A stretch of DNA of 64,000 nt, from the NCBI GenBank assembly GCA_017644185.1, contig JAEPMA010000002.1, forward strand, positions 1 through 64,000. Direction: 5' to 3'. Positions 8,371 through 17,370 of this stretch are shown here, in pieces (within the stretch, counting starts at the first letter, position 1; every line of letters begins with the position of its first letter). A model generated the notes under the pieces. It saw only the letters and a program-made list of their open reading frames with translations, was not told where the DNA came from and searched no databases. The translations under genes were made by a program, and so were the position numbers. This DNA comes from Rhodospirillales bacterium. GTDB lineage: Bacteria; Pseudomonadota; Alphaproteobacteria; Rhodospirillales; Casp-alpha2.

Positions 8371-9333
8371 TCACTCGCCAGCCATGGCCTCCAGAAACTG
8401 TGCCTTGTCCGCGTTGCCGCCCGAAAGGATCACCCCAACCTTCTTACCCGCCATCCTGTCTTTCTCTTGAAGCAGCCCGGCCAATGGCCCCGCACCCGCC
8501 CCCTCGGCGATATTGTGCGTATCGTAGAAATAGGCGCGCATGGCGGCCCGAAACTCGTCTTCGCCGAGCCGCACGATCCGGTCCGCGCCGGCATTGATGA
8601 TGTCGACGGCTTGAGGATCGGGACTGCGGCACGCAACGCCGTCCGCGAACGTGTCGGCGTCGTTGGTGTTGACCGGCTCCCCCGCCTCGAAGGAAAGCGC
8701 ATAGGCCGGCGCCTTATCGGCGACAATGCCGACGATCTTGGTCTTGAGGCCCAGGCCGTCCCGCGCCGAGATCAGACCACAGATGCCGGACCCCATCCCC
8801 ACCGGCACGTAGACCGTATCCAGATCCGGATGTTTTTGTAAAAGCTCCAGCGCATAAGTGCCGACCCCCGCAACCAGATCCGGATGGAAGGGCGGGATCA
8901 TGTGAAGCCCTTCCGCCTCGCCCACACGACCGGCCTCTTCGCGGCTTTCCTGAAAGTCGTCCCCGTACACCATCAGCTCGGCACCGAACGCCTCCATCGC
9001 CTTGTTCTTCTCGGTGTTGTTGCCGTGCGGCACATAGATCACCGAGCGCATCCCGACCGCGCTCGCGGCCCGCGACACCGACTGACCGTGATTGCCTCTT
9101 GTCGCGGTGATGACCCCGGGGCAATCCGGTTCGGCCTGTTTAAGCCTGGTCATGTAATTCAGCCCGCCCCGCACCTTAAAGGCGCCGATCGGGGTGTGGT
9201 TCTCGTGCTTGACGATAACGTCGGCCCCCGTCCGCACATTCAAGAGTGGCCACGAAATCTCGGGCGTCGGGCGCATATGCCGATAGACGATTTGGGCTGC
9301 GGCCTCGATATCCTTCAGCGGGATTACAGACAT
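8371..9333 (-). CDS. PLP-dependent threonine/serine dehydratase-like enzyme
   Basis: A 320-residue fold-type II PLP enzyme. The Schiff-base lysine is Lys53 in GAFKVRGG; RGNHGQS binds the substrate/PLP, and the glycine loop GMGSGICG holds the PLP phosphate. It deaminates a hydroxyamino acid such as threonine or serine; hydroxyectoine-type dehydratases (EutB) are close relatives and cannot be excluded. It lacks the ACT domain of biosynthetic IlvA, so it is probably catabolic. GGGAGGA lies seven bases before the ATG, which falls one base after the stop of the EamA gene, so the two are translationally linked. Confidence 0.85.
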   Translation of the reverse strand: MSVIPLKDIEAAAQIVYRHMRPTPEISWPLLNVRTGADVIVKHENHTPIGAFKVRGGLNYMTRLKQAEPDCPGVITATRGNHGQSVSRAASAVGMRSVIYVPHGNNTEKNKAMEAFGAELMVYGDDFQESREEAGRVGEAEGLHMIPPFHPDLVAGVGTYALELLQKHPDLDTVYVPVGMGSGICGLISARDGLGLKTKIVGIVADKAPAYALSFEAGEPVNTNDADTFADGVACRSPDPQAVDIINAGADRIVRLGEDEFRAAMRAYFYDTHNIAEGAGAGPLAGLLQEKDRMAGKKVGVILSGGNADKAQFLEAMAGE

Positions 9334-9334
9334 C

Positions 9335-10273
9335 TCATTTTCCTCCCTGAGCCTTCAAAGGGCGCTGCGCGCGGCTCGCCATGACGATGCCGCCGATGAT
9401 CATCGCCGTCGAGAACAGGATCGGCAATGTGATCGGCTCACTTAACAGGACCACCGCAAAAACCAGGCTCACCACTGGCTGACCGAACTGGATCGGGGCA
9501 ATCCGGACAACGGAACCGTGATTGAGCGCCCAGTACCACGCCGCATAAGCAAGGACCGTCGAAAACATCACGAGATAGGCCGTCGACGACCAACCAACAT
9601 ACGTCATTGCCATCCAGTCAAAGTCCCGTGCCGTCCATATTAAAAGCGGCAACTGGGCAAGCCCGACGATGGCGATCCCCCAAAATGTCGTCGACCATGT
9701 CCCGATCTTGGCCGTCGCGCGGCTACCGGCAACGTACCCCGCTCCCGAGATCACCGCCGCCGCGATGCACAGCAAATCGCCTTCCAGCGTCGCGAACCCG
9801 GCGCTGTCCCTGGACGAAATCAGAATGGTTTCACCAACCATCGCCAAAGCGGCACCGGCAAACCAACCTGCGCGCGGCATGCGTTTGTCGAGCATCGCCG
9901 CCATCGCCCCCGTCACCACCGGCATGCACGCCAAGATCAACGCCGCATGCGATGTCGAAGTCCGCGCCACGCCCATGGTGAACAGGACCGGAAAGCCGAA
10001 AAAGGCCGCGAACCCGGCCAGCAAAAGCCAGCCCCATGTCGAGCCGTCTTTGGGTGTCTGCAGTTTCAGAATCGCAATGAACGCAATTGCCGCCGGCACC
10101 GCGCAGGCGGAGCGCATCAATCCGGCCTGCAGCGCGGGGATTTCCGTCACCTGAAACGCCGTAATGGCGGGCGTCACACCCCACGAAAAAACGGCGAAGG
10201 CGGCAAGCCCGAAAGCCGCCGCCGGCACCCGATCTGAATGCGTCGTCATTGTCATGGCGTGATGAGACGCCAT
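9335..10273 (-). CDS. EamA/DMT-superfamily transporter
   Basis: A 312-residue inner-membrane protein with about ten hydrophobic segments in two EamA repeats, ending in a short basic tail. Members export amino acids or other metabolites. The start at 10273 has AAGGAG five bases upstream. It lies between the DUF1127 gene and the dehydratase gene, suggesting export of, or protection against, the amino acid the dehydratase acts on. MocR-type regulators such as the divergent one here often control DMT transporters. Confidence 0.85.
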   Translation of the reverse strand: MASHHAMTMTTHSDRVPAAAFGLAAFAVFSWGVTPAITAFQVTEIPALQAGLMRSACAVPAAIAFIAILKLQTPKDGSTWGWLLLAGFAAFFGFPVLFTMGVARTSTSHAALILACMPVVTGAMAAMLDKRMPRAGWFAGAALAMVGETILISSRDSAGFATLEGDLLCIAAAVISGAGYVAGSRATAKIGTWSTTFWGIAIVGLAQLPLLIWTARDFDWMAMTYVGWSSTAYLVMFSTVLAYAAWYWALNHGSVVRIAPIQFGQPVVSLVFAVVLLSEPITLPILFSTAMIIGGIVMASRAQRPLKAQGGK

Positions 10274-10317
10274 CCGGACTCCTTATTCAATGGCGTATCC
10301 CGCATTCCGGCGGCAAT

Positions 10318-10575
10318 TCAATCTTTCCAGAACGGCTTTACCGCTTCCGCTGCGACCTGTTCGCGGGTGAGACCGATATCGTCGAGCATCCGGTCTTCCA
10401 TCCGCGCCATCTTGCCACGCATCTCAGCCCGGCGTTGCCATTCGCACATCGTGACGAAGTGGCTGATCGCGGCATCGGCAAGCGCCGGCGCAACGCGCCT
10501 GAGCGCCTTCCAGCCGTTGTTCTCCAGAGACCAGTTCGAGGTCTGGATTGTACCATCACAATTAATGTTCTTCAT
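10318..10575 (-). CDS. DUF1127 small Arg-rich protein
   Basis: An 85-residue protein ending in the DUF1127 (YjiS-like) domain, with the signature RMEDRMLDDIGLTREQV and the C-terminal KPFW. DUF1127 proteins in alphaproteobacteria are linked to RNA turnover and stress or phosphate and carbon responses, and at least one longer type acts as a regulatory protein. It is the first gene of the leftward cluster, 44 bases ahead of the EamA gene with no terminator visible, and is divergent from the MocR gene. A copy of the operator-like 10-mer lies inside its seventh to tenth codons. Confidence 0.85.
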   Translation of the reverse strand: MKNINCDGTIQTSNWSLENNGWKALRRVAPALADAAISHFVTMCEWQRRAEMRGKMARMEDRMLDDIGLTREQVAAEAVKPFWKD

Positions 10576-10652
10576 GGCTTTGTTTCCTTTACCTAAAGCA
10601 CATTGTATCTATTATCTTGACTAAGTAATTGGTACAATCATAACATTGTTCC
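10546..10652. promoter_or_regulatory. Operator-like repeats in the DUF1127/mocR divergent region
   Basis: The 10-mer TGGTACAATC occurs exactly twice, at 10630-10639 on the plus strand and at 10546-10555 on the minus strand. Weaker versions (ATTGTATC at 10592-10599 and ATTGTTCC at 10645-10652) lie between and after them. GGTACAAT and ATTGTTCC form an imperfect inverted repeat (10631-10652, six-base spacer) just before the mocR ATG. TTGACT at 10617-10622 with CATAAC 16 bases on is a plausible mocR promoter overlapped by these sites. This fits autoregulation plus control of the leftward cluster. Confidence 0.5.
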
Positions 10653-10653
10653 C

Positions 10654-12057
10654 ATGACAACTTGGATGCCCAATATCGAAGACCGCAAGGGGGCGAAGTA
10701 CCTCCGGATTGCCGACGCCATCGACGACGCGATCCAGGTGGGCGAGCTCAAGCCCGACACCAAGCTGCCGCCGATGCGGAACCTCGCTTATGATCTAGGC
10801 GTGACATTGGGAACGGTGTCGCGCGCCTATCAGGAGGCGGAACGCCGTGGCCTCGTCGGCGGTGAAGTCGGGCGCGGGACGTATATCAAGGGTAATGGGC
10901 GTTACCCGCAACCGCAGGCCCCCCGCGCGTTTGCATTCGGCGGCCAACGCGAAAACGGGATCAATCTCTCGATGGCCGTTCCACCACTAGGCGATGGCGG
11001 CACTTATCTCTCGCGCACCATCAAGGAAATTTCCGAAGACCCGGCGACCTGCGGCGAACTTATGGACTATCAGGCCCACTCGGGTCTCGCGCGGCATCGC
11101 CAGGCGGGTGTCGATTGGGTGGCGCGCACCGGCGTCGAAACAGATATCGACTGCCTGACCCTCACCAACGGCACGCAGCATGCGATTCTGGTATCCGTGA
11201 TGGCATTGGCGCGGCCAGGCGACACGGTCCTGGTCGAAAGTATCACGTATCCGGGAATCATCCACATCGCGGCGCAGCTTGGGGTTAAACTGGCCCCGGT
11301 CGAGATCGACGACGAAGGCATCGTCCCCGACGCGCTTGAAAAAGCGATCCTCGAATACCGGCCGCGCTGCGCTTACTTCGTCCCCACGGTGCAGAATCCG
11401 ACCACCGCTGTGATGTCCGGCCAACGCCGCCAGGACATCGCCGATGTGATCATGCGTCACGATCTACTGGTGATCGAGGATGACATCTGGGGGTTCCTCC
11501 CCGCCGACCGCGCGCCTGCGCTCGCCGCCTACGCGCCCGAACAAGTGGTCTACGCGACCGGACTTTCAAAGGCGATGTCCCCCGGGCTGCGTATCGGCTA
11601 CATCGCGAGTCCGCCGGGCGCCACCGATGCGATCCGTGCCGTCGCCCGTATGTCGAGTTGGATGACCCCACCGATGATGGCCGAAATTGCGATGCGTTGG
11701 CTTGCCGACGGCACCGGCGAAGAGATGATCAAGTGGCAACGTGCCGAAGCGCAGGCGCGGATGGAAATCGCCGCCGATGCGCTCGATGGATTTTCGATCC
11801 GTGGTCACAAACACAGTTATCAGATCTGGCTGGAACTCCCCGAACCGTGGCGCGCCGACGTCCTGCGCGATCAGGCCACGCGGAAGGGCGTGTTCTTCCT
11901 GACCGGCGACGCCTTCGTCGTCGGCCGCCAGCCGGCCCCACACGCGATCAGAATATGTGTCGGGAGTTGCCGCACGCGCGACGAGGTACGTCAAGGTGTC
12001 GAAACCATCCGCGACATCCTGCAGGGGCCGGTCGCCGGCACGCCGGTGATTGCCTAA
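10654..12057 (+). CDS. MocR-family regulator (GntR HTH fused to aminotransferase-like domain)
   Basis: A 467-residue PLP-binding transcription factor. Residues about 12-78 are a GntR winged helix (LPPMRNLAYDLGVTLGTVSR). The rest is a fold-type I aminotransferase domain with NPTT (248-251), Asp276/277 in the IEDDIWG motif, and the PLP lysine Lys306 in TGLSKAMSPG. Members sense amino acids or vitamin B6 through an aldimine (GabR, PdxR, TauR, EnuR). The effector is unknown here; the divergent cluster suggests an amino acid. Its stop overlaps that of the convergent thiD gene. Confidence 0.9.
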   Translation: MTTWMPNIEDRKGAKYLRIADAIDDAIQVGELKPDTKLPPMRNLAYDLGVTLGTVSRAYQEAERRGLVGGEVGRGTYIKGNGRYPQPQAPRAFAFGGQRENGINLSMAVPPLGDGGTYLSRTIKEISEDPATCGELMDYQAHSGLARHRQAGVDWVARTGVETDIDCLTLTNGTQHAILVSVMALARPGDTVLVESITYPGIIHIAAQLGVKLAPVEIDDEGIVPDALEKAILEYRPRCAYFVPTVQNPTTAVMSGQRRQDIADVIMRHDLLVIEDDIWGFLPADRAPALAAYAPEQVVYATGLSKAMSPGLRIGYIASPPGATDAIRAVARMSSWMTPPMMAEIAMRWLADGTGEEMIKWQRAEAQARMEIAADALDGFSIRGHKHSYQIWLELPEPWRADVLRDQATRKGVFFLTGDAFVVGRQPAPHAIRICVGSCRTRDEVRQGVETIRDILQGPVAGTPVIA

Positions 12058-12869
12058 CCCTGGAAGTCTGAAACCGTGTGCGCGTGATTAAGAGGTCCGT
12101 GCCCGGCCCCAAACCCGGGATTCGTGCGGATCGCCTCGATGACGTAAGCCTGCGCCCGCGCCACCGCGTCAGGCAGTTCCATCCCCTGCGCGATCCCACA
12201 TGCGATGGCGGATGCGAGCGTGCAGCCGGTACCGTGCGTATTCGTGGTGTCGATACGCGCCGCCTCGAACGCCCAGTCACTATCCTTCGTGACGAGGATA
12301 TCGCAGACCGTCTCCGTATTCTCCAGATGCCCACCCTTGACCAACACGGCCTTCGGCCCCATTGCCAACAAAGCTTCGGCAACGCCCGCCATATCGTCGA
12401 CACCCGAAATCTTCATACCCGTCAGCACTTCCGCTTCGGGAATATTCGGCGTGATCAAGGTGGCCGCGGGCAGCAGCCGGGACATGAGCGCCTCTTGCGC
12501 TTCATCAGCCAGTAGCGCGTGACCACCCTTGGCGATCATGACCGGGTCCGCGACAACGGGTATCCCTGGCGCGAATTCTTCCAGAACCGAGACCACGGTC
12601 TCGATGATCTCTGGCCGGTGCAACATGCCAAGCTTGATGCAGTCCGCCCCCAGATCGTCGAGCACGAGCTTCATCTGCTGGGCGACGAAATCCTCAGGCA
12701 CGTCGTGGATATCGAAAACACCCCGGGTGTTCTGCGCCGTGAGCGCGGTGATTGCCGTCATCGCGAAACCGCCGAGCGCGGTCACCGCCTTGATATCCGC
12801 CTGAATGCCCGCACCGCCACCGCTATCGGAACCGGCGGCGATCAGGACGCGGCCTTTCATGTCGGCCAT
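12054..12869 (-). CDS. thiD: Hydroxymethylpyrimidine/phosphomethylpyrimidine kinase ThiD
   Basis: A 271-residue ribokinase-fold enzyme that phosphorylates HMP and HMP-P on the way to thiamine. Visible are SDSGGGAGIQADIKA near the N-terminus, the ALTAQNT segment, and the GTGCTLASAIA anion-hole motif with its catalytic aspartate-equivalent region in the C-terminal quarter. It lies 11 bases downstream of glmM and is the last gene of the long leftward run. ThiE is encoded separately at 31.8 kb. Confidence 0.93.
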   Translation of the reverse strand: MADMKGRVLIAAGSDSGGGAGIQADIKAVTALGGFAMTAITALTAQNTRGVFDIHDVPEDFVAQQMKLVLDDLGADCIKLGMLHRPEIIETVVSVLEEFAPGIPVVADPVMIAKGGHALLADEAQEALMSRLLPAATLITPNIPEAEVLTGMKISGVDDMAGVAEALLAMGPKAVLVKGGHLENTETVCDILVTKDSDWAFEAARIDTTNTHGTGCTLASAIACGIAQGMELPDAVARAQAYVIEAIRTNPGFGAGHGPLNHAHTVSDFQG

Positions 12870-12880
12870 GTCAAAACCTC

Positions 12881-14224
12881 TTAGGCTTGTTGAGTGATGG
12901 CGTCGCAGATGCCGTCGACGACCGTTTCGACGAGAACCAGGTCCTCACCCTCGGCCATGACGCGGATCAGCGGCTCGGTGCCGGATTTCCGGATCAGGAG
13001 ACGCCCCGTGCCGTTCAGCTTCTCTTCCGCATCGGTGATCGCTTTCTTGACGCTCGCGGCCTCCAACGGCTGCCCGCCGTTGAACCTGACATTCTTCAAA
13101 ATTTGTGGCAACGCCTCGAACTTGGAACAGATCTCGCTCGCGGGTTTGCCGGACGACACCAGCACCGCCAGCACCTGCAGCGCCGCGATCAGGCCGTCAC
13201 CCGTCGTCGCGTAATCGTCGAAGATCAGATGGCCCGACTGCTCACCGCCGAGATTGTAGGCTTCGGCGCGCATCGCTTCGGCCACATATCTGTCACCGAC
13301 AGGCGTGCGTTTGAGGCCGAGGCCGAGACCATTCAGATACCGCTCCAGCCCCAGGTTCGACATCACCGTCGCGACGACCCCACCGCCGTTCAGGCGCCCC
13401 GTTAGATGCCAGTCCTCGGCGATCAGCGCCATGATCTGATCGCCGTCGATCACCCGGCCGTTCTGATCACAGACGATCAGCCTGTCGGCATCGCCGTCCA
13501 GCGCCAGGCCGATATCGGCGCCGGCGGCAACAGTTTGTGATTGCAACGCATCGAGATGGGTGGAGCCGCAGTCCTTGTTGATGTTCGTGCCGTCGGGCGA
13601 GACACCGATAGTCGTGATTTCAGCACCCAGTTCCCAAAGCACTTCGGGAGCGACCTTGTAAGCGGCGCCGTTTGCGCAATCGAGGGCGATCTTGAAACCG
13701 TCGAGGCGCAGCCCGCGCGGGAAGGTCTGTTTCACGTATTCGGTATATCTGCCACGCGCGTCTTCGAGACGACGTGCCCGGCCCAGCATGTCGGAGGGCT
13801 CGAGTTCCGTCACGAGATCGCTGTCCATCTTTTCTTCGATCTCGATCTCGACGGAGTCGGAGAGCTTGTACCCGTCGGGACCGAACAGCTTGATGCCGTT
13901 GTCCTCGAACGGATTGTGCGAGGCCGAAATCATCACACCCAGATCGGCCCTGAGCGAACGCGTCAGCATCGCCACCGCGGGCGTCGGCATCGGGCCGACC
14001 AACACCACGTCCATCCCCATCGAAACGAACCCGGACGTTAAAGCCGGTTCCAGCATGTAACCGGACAAGCGGGTGTCCTTACCGATCACGACGCGATGGC
14101 GGTAATTGCCGCGGCGGAACTGCAAAGCCGCCGCCATCCCGAGCTTGAGCGCAACCTCGGCGGTCATCGGGTAGGCGTTGGCCCTGCCCCTTATACCGTC
14201 CGTGCCGAAGTACTTGCGTGTCAT
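12881..14224 (-). CDS. glmM: Phosphoglucosamine mutase GlmM
   Basis: A 447-residue enzyme converting glucosamine-6-phosphate to glucosamine-1-phosphate for UDP-GlcNAc, feeding peptidoglycan and lipopolysaccharide. It has the N-terminal YFGTDGIRG, the phosphoserine loop [12 protein letters not shown] with Ser102, the metal loop DGDADR and the phosphate-binding [12 protein letters not shown] chose ATG 14224, immediately before RKYFGTDG, which gives the usual family length; a longer open frame upstream runs through folP's trailing spacer. The position after folP and before thiD is the standard alphaproteobacterial order. Confidence 0.95.
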   Translation of the reverse strand: MTRKYFGTDGIRGRANAYPMTAEVALKLGMAAALQFRRGNYRHRVVIGKDTRLSGYMLEPALTSGFVSMGMDVVLVGPMPTPAVAMLTRSLRADLGVMISASHNPFEDNGIKLFGPDGYKLSDSVEIEIEEKMDSDLVTELEPSDMLGRARRLEDARGRYTEYVKQTFPRGLRLDGFKIALDCANGAAYKVAPEVLWELGAEITTIGVSPDGTNINKDCGSTHLDALQSQTVAAGADIGLALDGDADRLIVCDQNGRVIDGDQIMALIAEDWHLTGRLNGGGVVATVMSNLGLERYLNGLGLGLKRTPVGDRYVAEAMRAEAYNLGGEQSGHLIFDDYATTGDGLIAALQVLAVLVSSGKPASEICSKFEALPQILKNVRFNGGQPLEAASVKKAITDAEEKLNGTGRLLIRKSGTEPLIRVMAEGEDLVLVETVVDGICDAITQQA

Positions 14225-14355
14225 TCTGGACCCGTCCATGTCTCGATCTGGCTCCGTCAAAACCCTGTCATAATGCGAAATTATGCAATTGAAAGGGTTT
14301 CCGAAGGGTTTATGACGCAAAATCGGTCGAAAATCACGCCCCGCACCGAATTGCG

Positions 14356-15207
14356 CTACAGTTCCTCGGCCTCCTCGATGGCCTGCCAGACCGCCAAGGC
14401 CTGACGCGTTTCTGCGACATCGTGCACCCGGAACAACTGCACGCCCCGGTCCCAACCGGCAATCGCGGCGGCGATGGAGCCCGCGACACGCTCTTTCGCA
14501 GGGACGTCGCGGTCGATCTTGGTGATGAAGCTCTTGCGCGACACGCCCAGCAACAGCGGCACGCCCAACTCGTGAAAGGCGTCGACGGCCGAAAGAATAC
14601 GCAGATTGTGATCGAGAGTCTTCCCGAACCCGATACCGGGATCGATGCAGATTTTATTGGGCCCGATGCCCGCCGCGTTCAACACGTCCAATCTCTCGCG
14701 CATGTAATCGACGATATCCAGCGCGGCGTCTTCGTAGGTCGGATTGTCCTGCATCGTTTCCGGTGTGCCCTGCATATGCATCAGCACCACATCGACACCG
14801 GCCTCCGCGCAGACGCCAACGCTTTCCGGATCGCCGGTCAGCGCCGTCACGTCATTGACGATGGTCGCGCCCGCATCGATGGCGCGGCGCATGACGTCGG
14901 CGTGGCGGGTGTCGACCGAGATCGGCACACCCAAATCCGAGAGACCGGCGATCACCGGAAGAATACGAGCACACTCTTCGTCCAGAGTGATCGGCTTCGA
15001 GCCGGGACGGGTCGATTCGCCGCCGATGTCGAGGATATGCGCCCCGTCGTCGACCAGCTTCCTGCCGTGATCGATCGCCGCTTGCGGATCGAGAAAATCG
15101 CCGCCGTCCGAGAAACTGTCGGGCGTCACGTTGACCACCCCCATCAGGCGCGGGGTATCGAGGGTCATGCCGGCGAAATTCAACGGATCGGGAGTCATGT
15201 CCACCAC
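14356..15207 (-). CDS. folP: Dihydropteroate synthase FolP
   Basis: A 283-residue TIM-barrel enzyme joining p-aminobenzoate to the pterin diphosphate in folate synthesis, the target of sulfonamides. Motifs are [11 protein letters not shown] near the start, GGESTRPGS, and [10 protein letters not shown] in the second half. It follows ftsH, from which a paired palindromic repeat separates it, and precedes glmM by 131 bases. The start could also be the ATG three codons further in. Confidence 0.95.
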   Translation of the reverse strand: MVDMTPDPLNFAGMTLDTPRLMGVVNVTPDSFSDGGDFLDPQAAIDHGRKLVDDGAHILDIGGESTRPGSKPITLDEECARILPVIAGLSDLGVPISVDTRHADVMRRAIDAGATIVNDVTALTGDPESVGVCAEAGVDVVLMHMQGTPETMQDNPTYEDAALDIVDYMRERLDVLNAAGIGPNKICIDPGIGFGKTLDHNLRILSAVDAFHELGVPLLLGVSRKSFITKIDRDVPAKERVAGSIAAAIAGWDRGVQLFRVHDVAETRQALAVWQAIEEAEEL

Positions 15208-15214
15208 TCCAAAA

Positions 15215-15284
15215 CGTCACCCCCGCGAAAGCGGGGGCCCAGTCTGTCAATCCTCTGGGTTCCCGCTTGCGCGGGAATGACGGA
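15215..15284. repeat. Paired palindromic repeat (GTCA...TGAC)
   Basis: Two head-to-head palindromes: GTCACCCCCGCGAAAGCGGG and a mirrored arm CCCGCTTGCGCGGGAATGAC, bounded by GTCA and TGAC. The same layout recurs at 53065-53137 and 57344-57417. Lying between ftsH and folP on their presumed transcript, it would fold into two hairpins and may separate their messages. Confidence 0.8.
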
Positions 15285-15302
15285 AATACTTGGACGAAAA
15301 GA

Positions 15303-17249
15303 TCACTGCCCCGGTTGCGGCTCGGGATCGGGATCAATCCCCCCGGCACCGCCGGGCCCCTTCTTGGGACGCGTCTTGCCACCGGTCGGGATCGACGTGC
15401 GCCTGGGCGTGTCCGCACCGGCGCCACCATCGCCGTGATCGCGGTGAATGTCCTCACCGCGCAGAAGAGCGTGAACCTCATCGCCGCTGAGGGTTTCGTA
15501 CTCAAGCAGCCCCTTGGCGATAATCTCGAGCTCGTCACGGTGATCGGTCAGAATGCGCCGCGCCTGGTCTTCGGCTTCCTCGATCAGGCGGCGGACTTCT
15601 TCATCGATCAGTTCCGCGGTGGCGTCCGAAACATGCTTCTGGCGGGCTACGGAGTGACCGAGGAAAACCTCTTCCTCGTTATCCGCATAGCGCAGCCGGC
15701 CGAGCTTGTCGGAAAAACCGAACTCGGTGACCATGCGCCGCGCCCAGCCCGTCGCCTGCTGAATGTCGTTACCGGCACCGGTGGTGACATTCTCCTTCCC
15801 GAACACGAGCTCTTCGGCCATGCGGCCACCGAACATCATCGCCAGCTTGGATTTGAGCTGAACTTCCGAGAACCCATACTGATCGCGTTCCGGCAGGCTC
15901 ATCGTGACGCCCAAAGCGCGGCCGCGCGGGATGATGGTCACTTTGTGAAGTGGATCGGACTTCGGCATATGCAAACTGACCAAGGCGTGACCGGCTTCGT
16001 GGTAGGCGGTCAGCTCTTTTTCTTCCTCGGTCATGACCATGGAGCGACGCTCCGAGCCCATCATGACCTTGTCCTTGGCTTCCTCGAAATCCTCCATCGT
16101 GACGACGCGCTTGGATTTACGCGCAGCCAGCAACGCGGCTTCGTTCACCAGGTTGGCGAGGTCGGCACCCGAAAAACCGGGGGTGCCGCGGGCGATCACG
16201 TGCGGGTCCACATCAGGGGCCAGCGGCACCTTACGCATGTGCACCTTGAGAATCTTTTCGCGGCCCAGGATGTCCGGATTCGGAACAACGATCTGACGGT
16301 CGAAGCGGCCCGGACGCAGCAATGCGGGGTCCAGCACGTCCGGACGGTTGGTCGCCGCGATCAGGATCACACCTTCGTTGGCTTCGAAGCCGTCCATCTC
16401 GACCAGAAGCTGGTTGAGGGTCTGCTCGCGTTCGTCGTTACCACCGCCAAGACCGGCACCACGATGGCGACCGACGGCGTCGATTTCGTCGATGAAGATG
16501 ATGCAAGGTGCGTTCTTCTTGCCCTGTTCGAACATGTCACGGACGCGCGATGCGCCGACGCCGACAAACATCTCGACGAAGTCGGAACCGGAAATGGTGA
16601 AGAACGGGACATTGGCTTCGCCGGCGACGGCGCGCGCTGTGAGCGTCTTACCGGTACCCGGCGGGCCGACGAGTAGACAACCTTTCGGGATACGCCCGCC
16701 CAGGCGCTGAAACTTCTGCGGGTCTTTCAAGAACTCGACGATCTCTTCGAGCTCCTGCTTGGCTTCGTCGATGCCGGCGACGTCGTCGAAGGTGACCCTG
16801 CCCTGCTTTTCAGTCAAAAGCTTGGCCTTGGATTTGCCGAAGCCCATCGCCTTGCCGCCACCAGACTGCATCTGACGCATGAAAAATATCCAGACACCGA
16901 TCAGCAGCAGCATCGGGAACCATGAAATCAGCACGCCCCATAGGGTCGGCGAGCCGTCTTCGGAAGGCTCGGCGCGGATCGTCACGCCCTGTTCCTTGAG
17001 GCGCTGCACCAACTGCGGATCATCCGGCGCATAGGTCTGGAACGAGCCGCCGTTCTGGTACTGGCCATAAATCTGATTGCCCTTGATCGTCACGCCTTTG
17101 ACGTCGCCGCTTTCGACACGGGAGAGGAAGTCGGAGAACGCCATCTCGTTCATGCCGGGGCGTTGCGAGGTCCCCTGAAACAGGTTGAACAACGCCAGCA
17201 CCAAGAGGCCGATGATGATCCAAAGAGCGATATTCTTCGAGAAATTCAC
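15303..17249 (-). CDS. ftsH: ATP-dependent zinc metalloprotease FtsH
   Basis: A 648-residue membrane AAA+ protease degrading misassembled membrane proteins and regulators such as sigma-32 or LpxC. It has a first membrane segment at about 8-24, a periplasmic domain, and a second segment at about 103-124. Walker A is GPPGTGKT (195-202), Walker B is IIFIDEID (250-257), and the zinc motif is HEAGH (417-421). The C-terminal tail is Gly/Pro-rich and charged. It lies between tilS and folP, the usual alphaproteobacterial order. Confidence 0.97.
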   Translation of the reverse strand: MNFSKNIALWIIIGLLVLALFNLFQGTSQRPGMNEMAFSDFLSRVESGDVKGVTIKGNQIYGQYQNGGSFQTYAPDDPQLVQRLKEQGVTIRAEPSEDGSPTLWGVLISWFPMLLLIGVWIFFMRQMQSGGGKAMGFGKSKAKLLTEKQGRVTFDDVAGIDEAKQELEEIVEFLKDPQKFQRLGGRIPKGCLLVGPPGTGKTLTARAVAGEANVPFFTISGSDFVEMFVGVGASRVRDMFEQGKKNAPCIIFIDEIDAVGRHRGAGLGGGNDEREQTLNQLLVEMDGFEANEGVILIAATNRPDVLDPALLRPGRFDRQIVVPNPDILGREKILKVHMRKVPLAPDVDPHVIARGTPGFSGADLANLVNEAALLAARKSKRVVTMEDFEEAKDKVMMGSERRSMVMTEEEKELTAYHEAGHALVSLHMPKSDPLHKVTIIPRGRALGVTMSLPERDQYGFSEVQLKSKLAMMFGGRMAEELVFGKENVTTGAGNDIQQATGWARRMVTEFGFSDKLGRLRYADNEEEVFLGHSVARQKHVSDATAELIDEEVRRLIEEAEDQARRILTDHRDELEIIAKGLLEYETLSGDEVHALLRGEDIHRDHGDGGAGADTPRRTSIPTGGKTRPKKGPGGAGGIDPDPEPQPGQ

Positions 17250-17370
17250 GGGGTTACTTCCTTTTCGGGGCCGCCGTCACACGTCTGTTTAAATTCTGTC
17301 CGGGCATGGGGCGCGTCCAGCATTCACCGGATGCCGCACCGTTCCTTCTAGAAATAGTGGTTTTCCGCGC

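Noticed and set aside
15215..15284. CRISPR array or attachment site from the repeated palindromes
   Set aside because: The elements are single, far apart and internally palindromic, with no regular spacers, cas genes or integrase.
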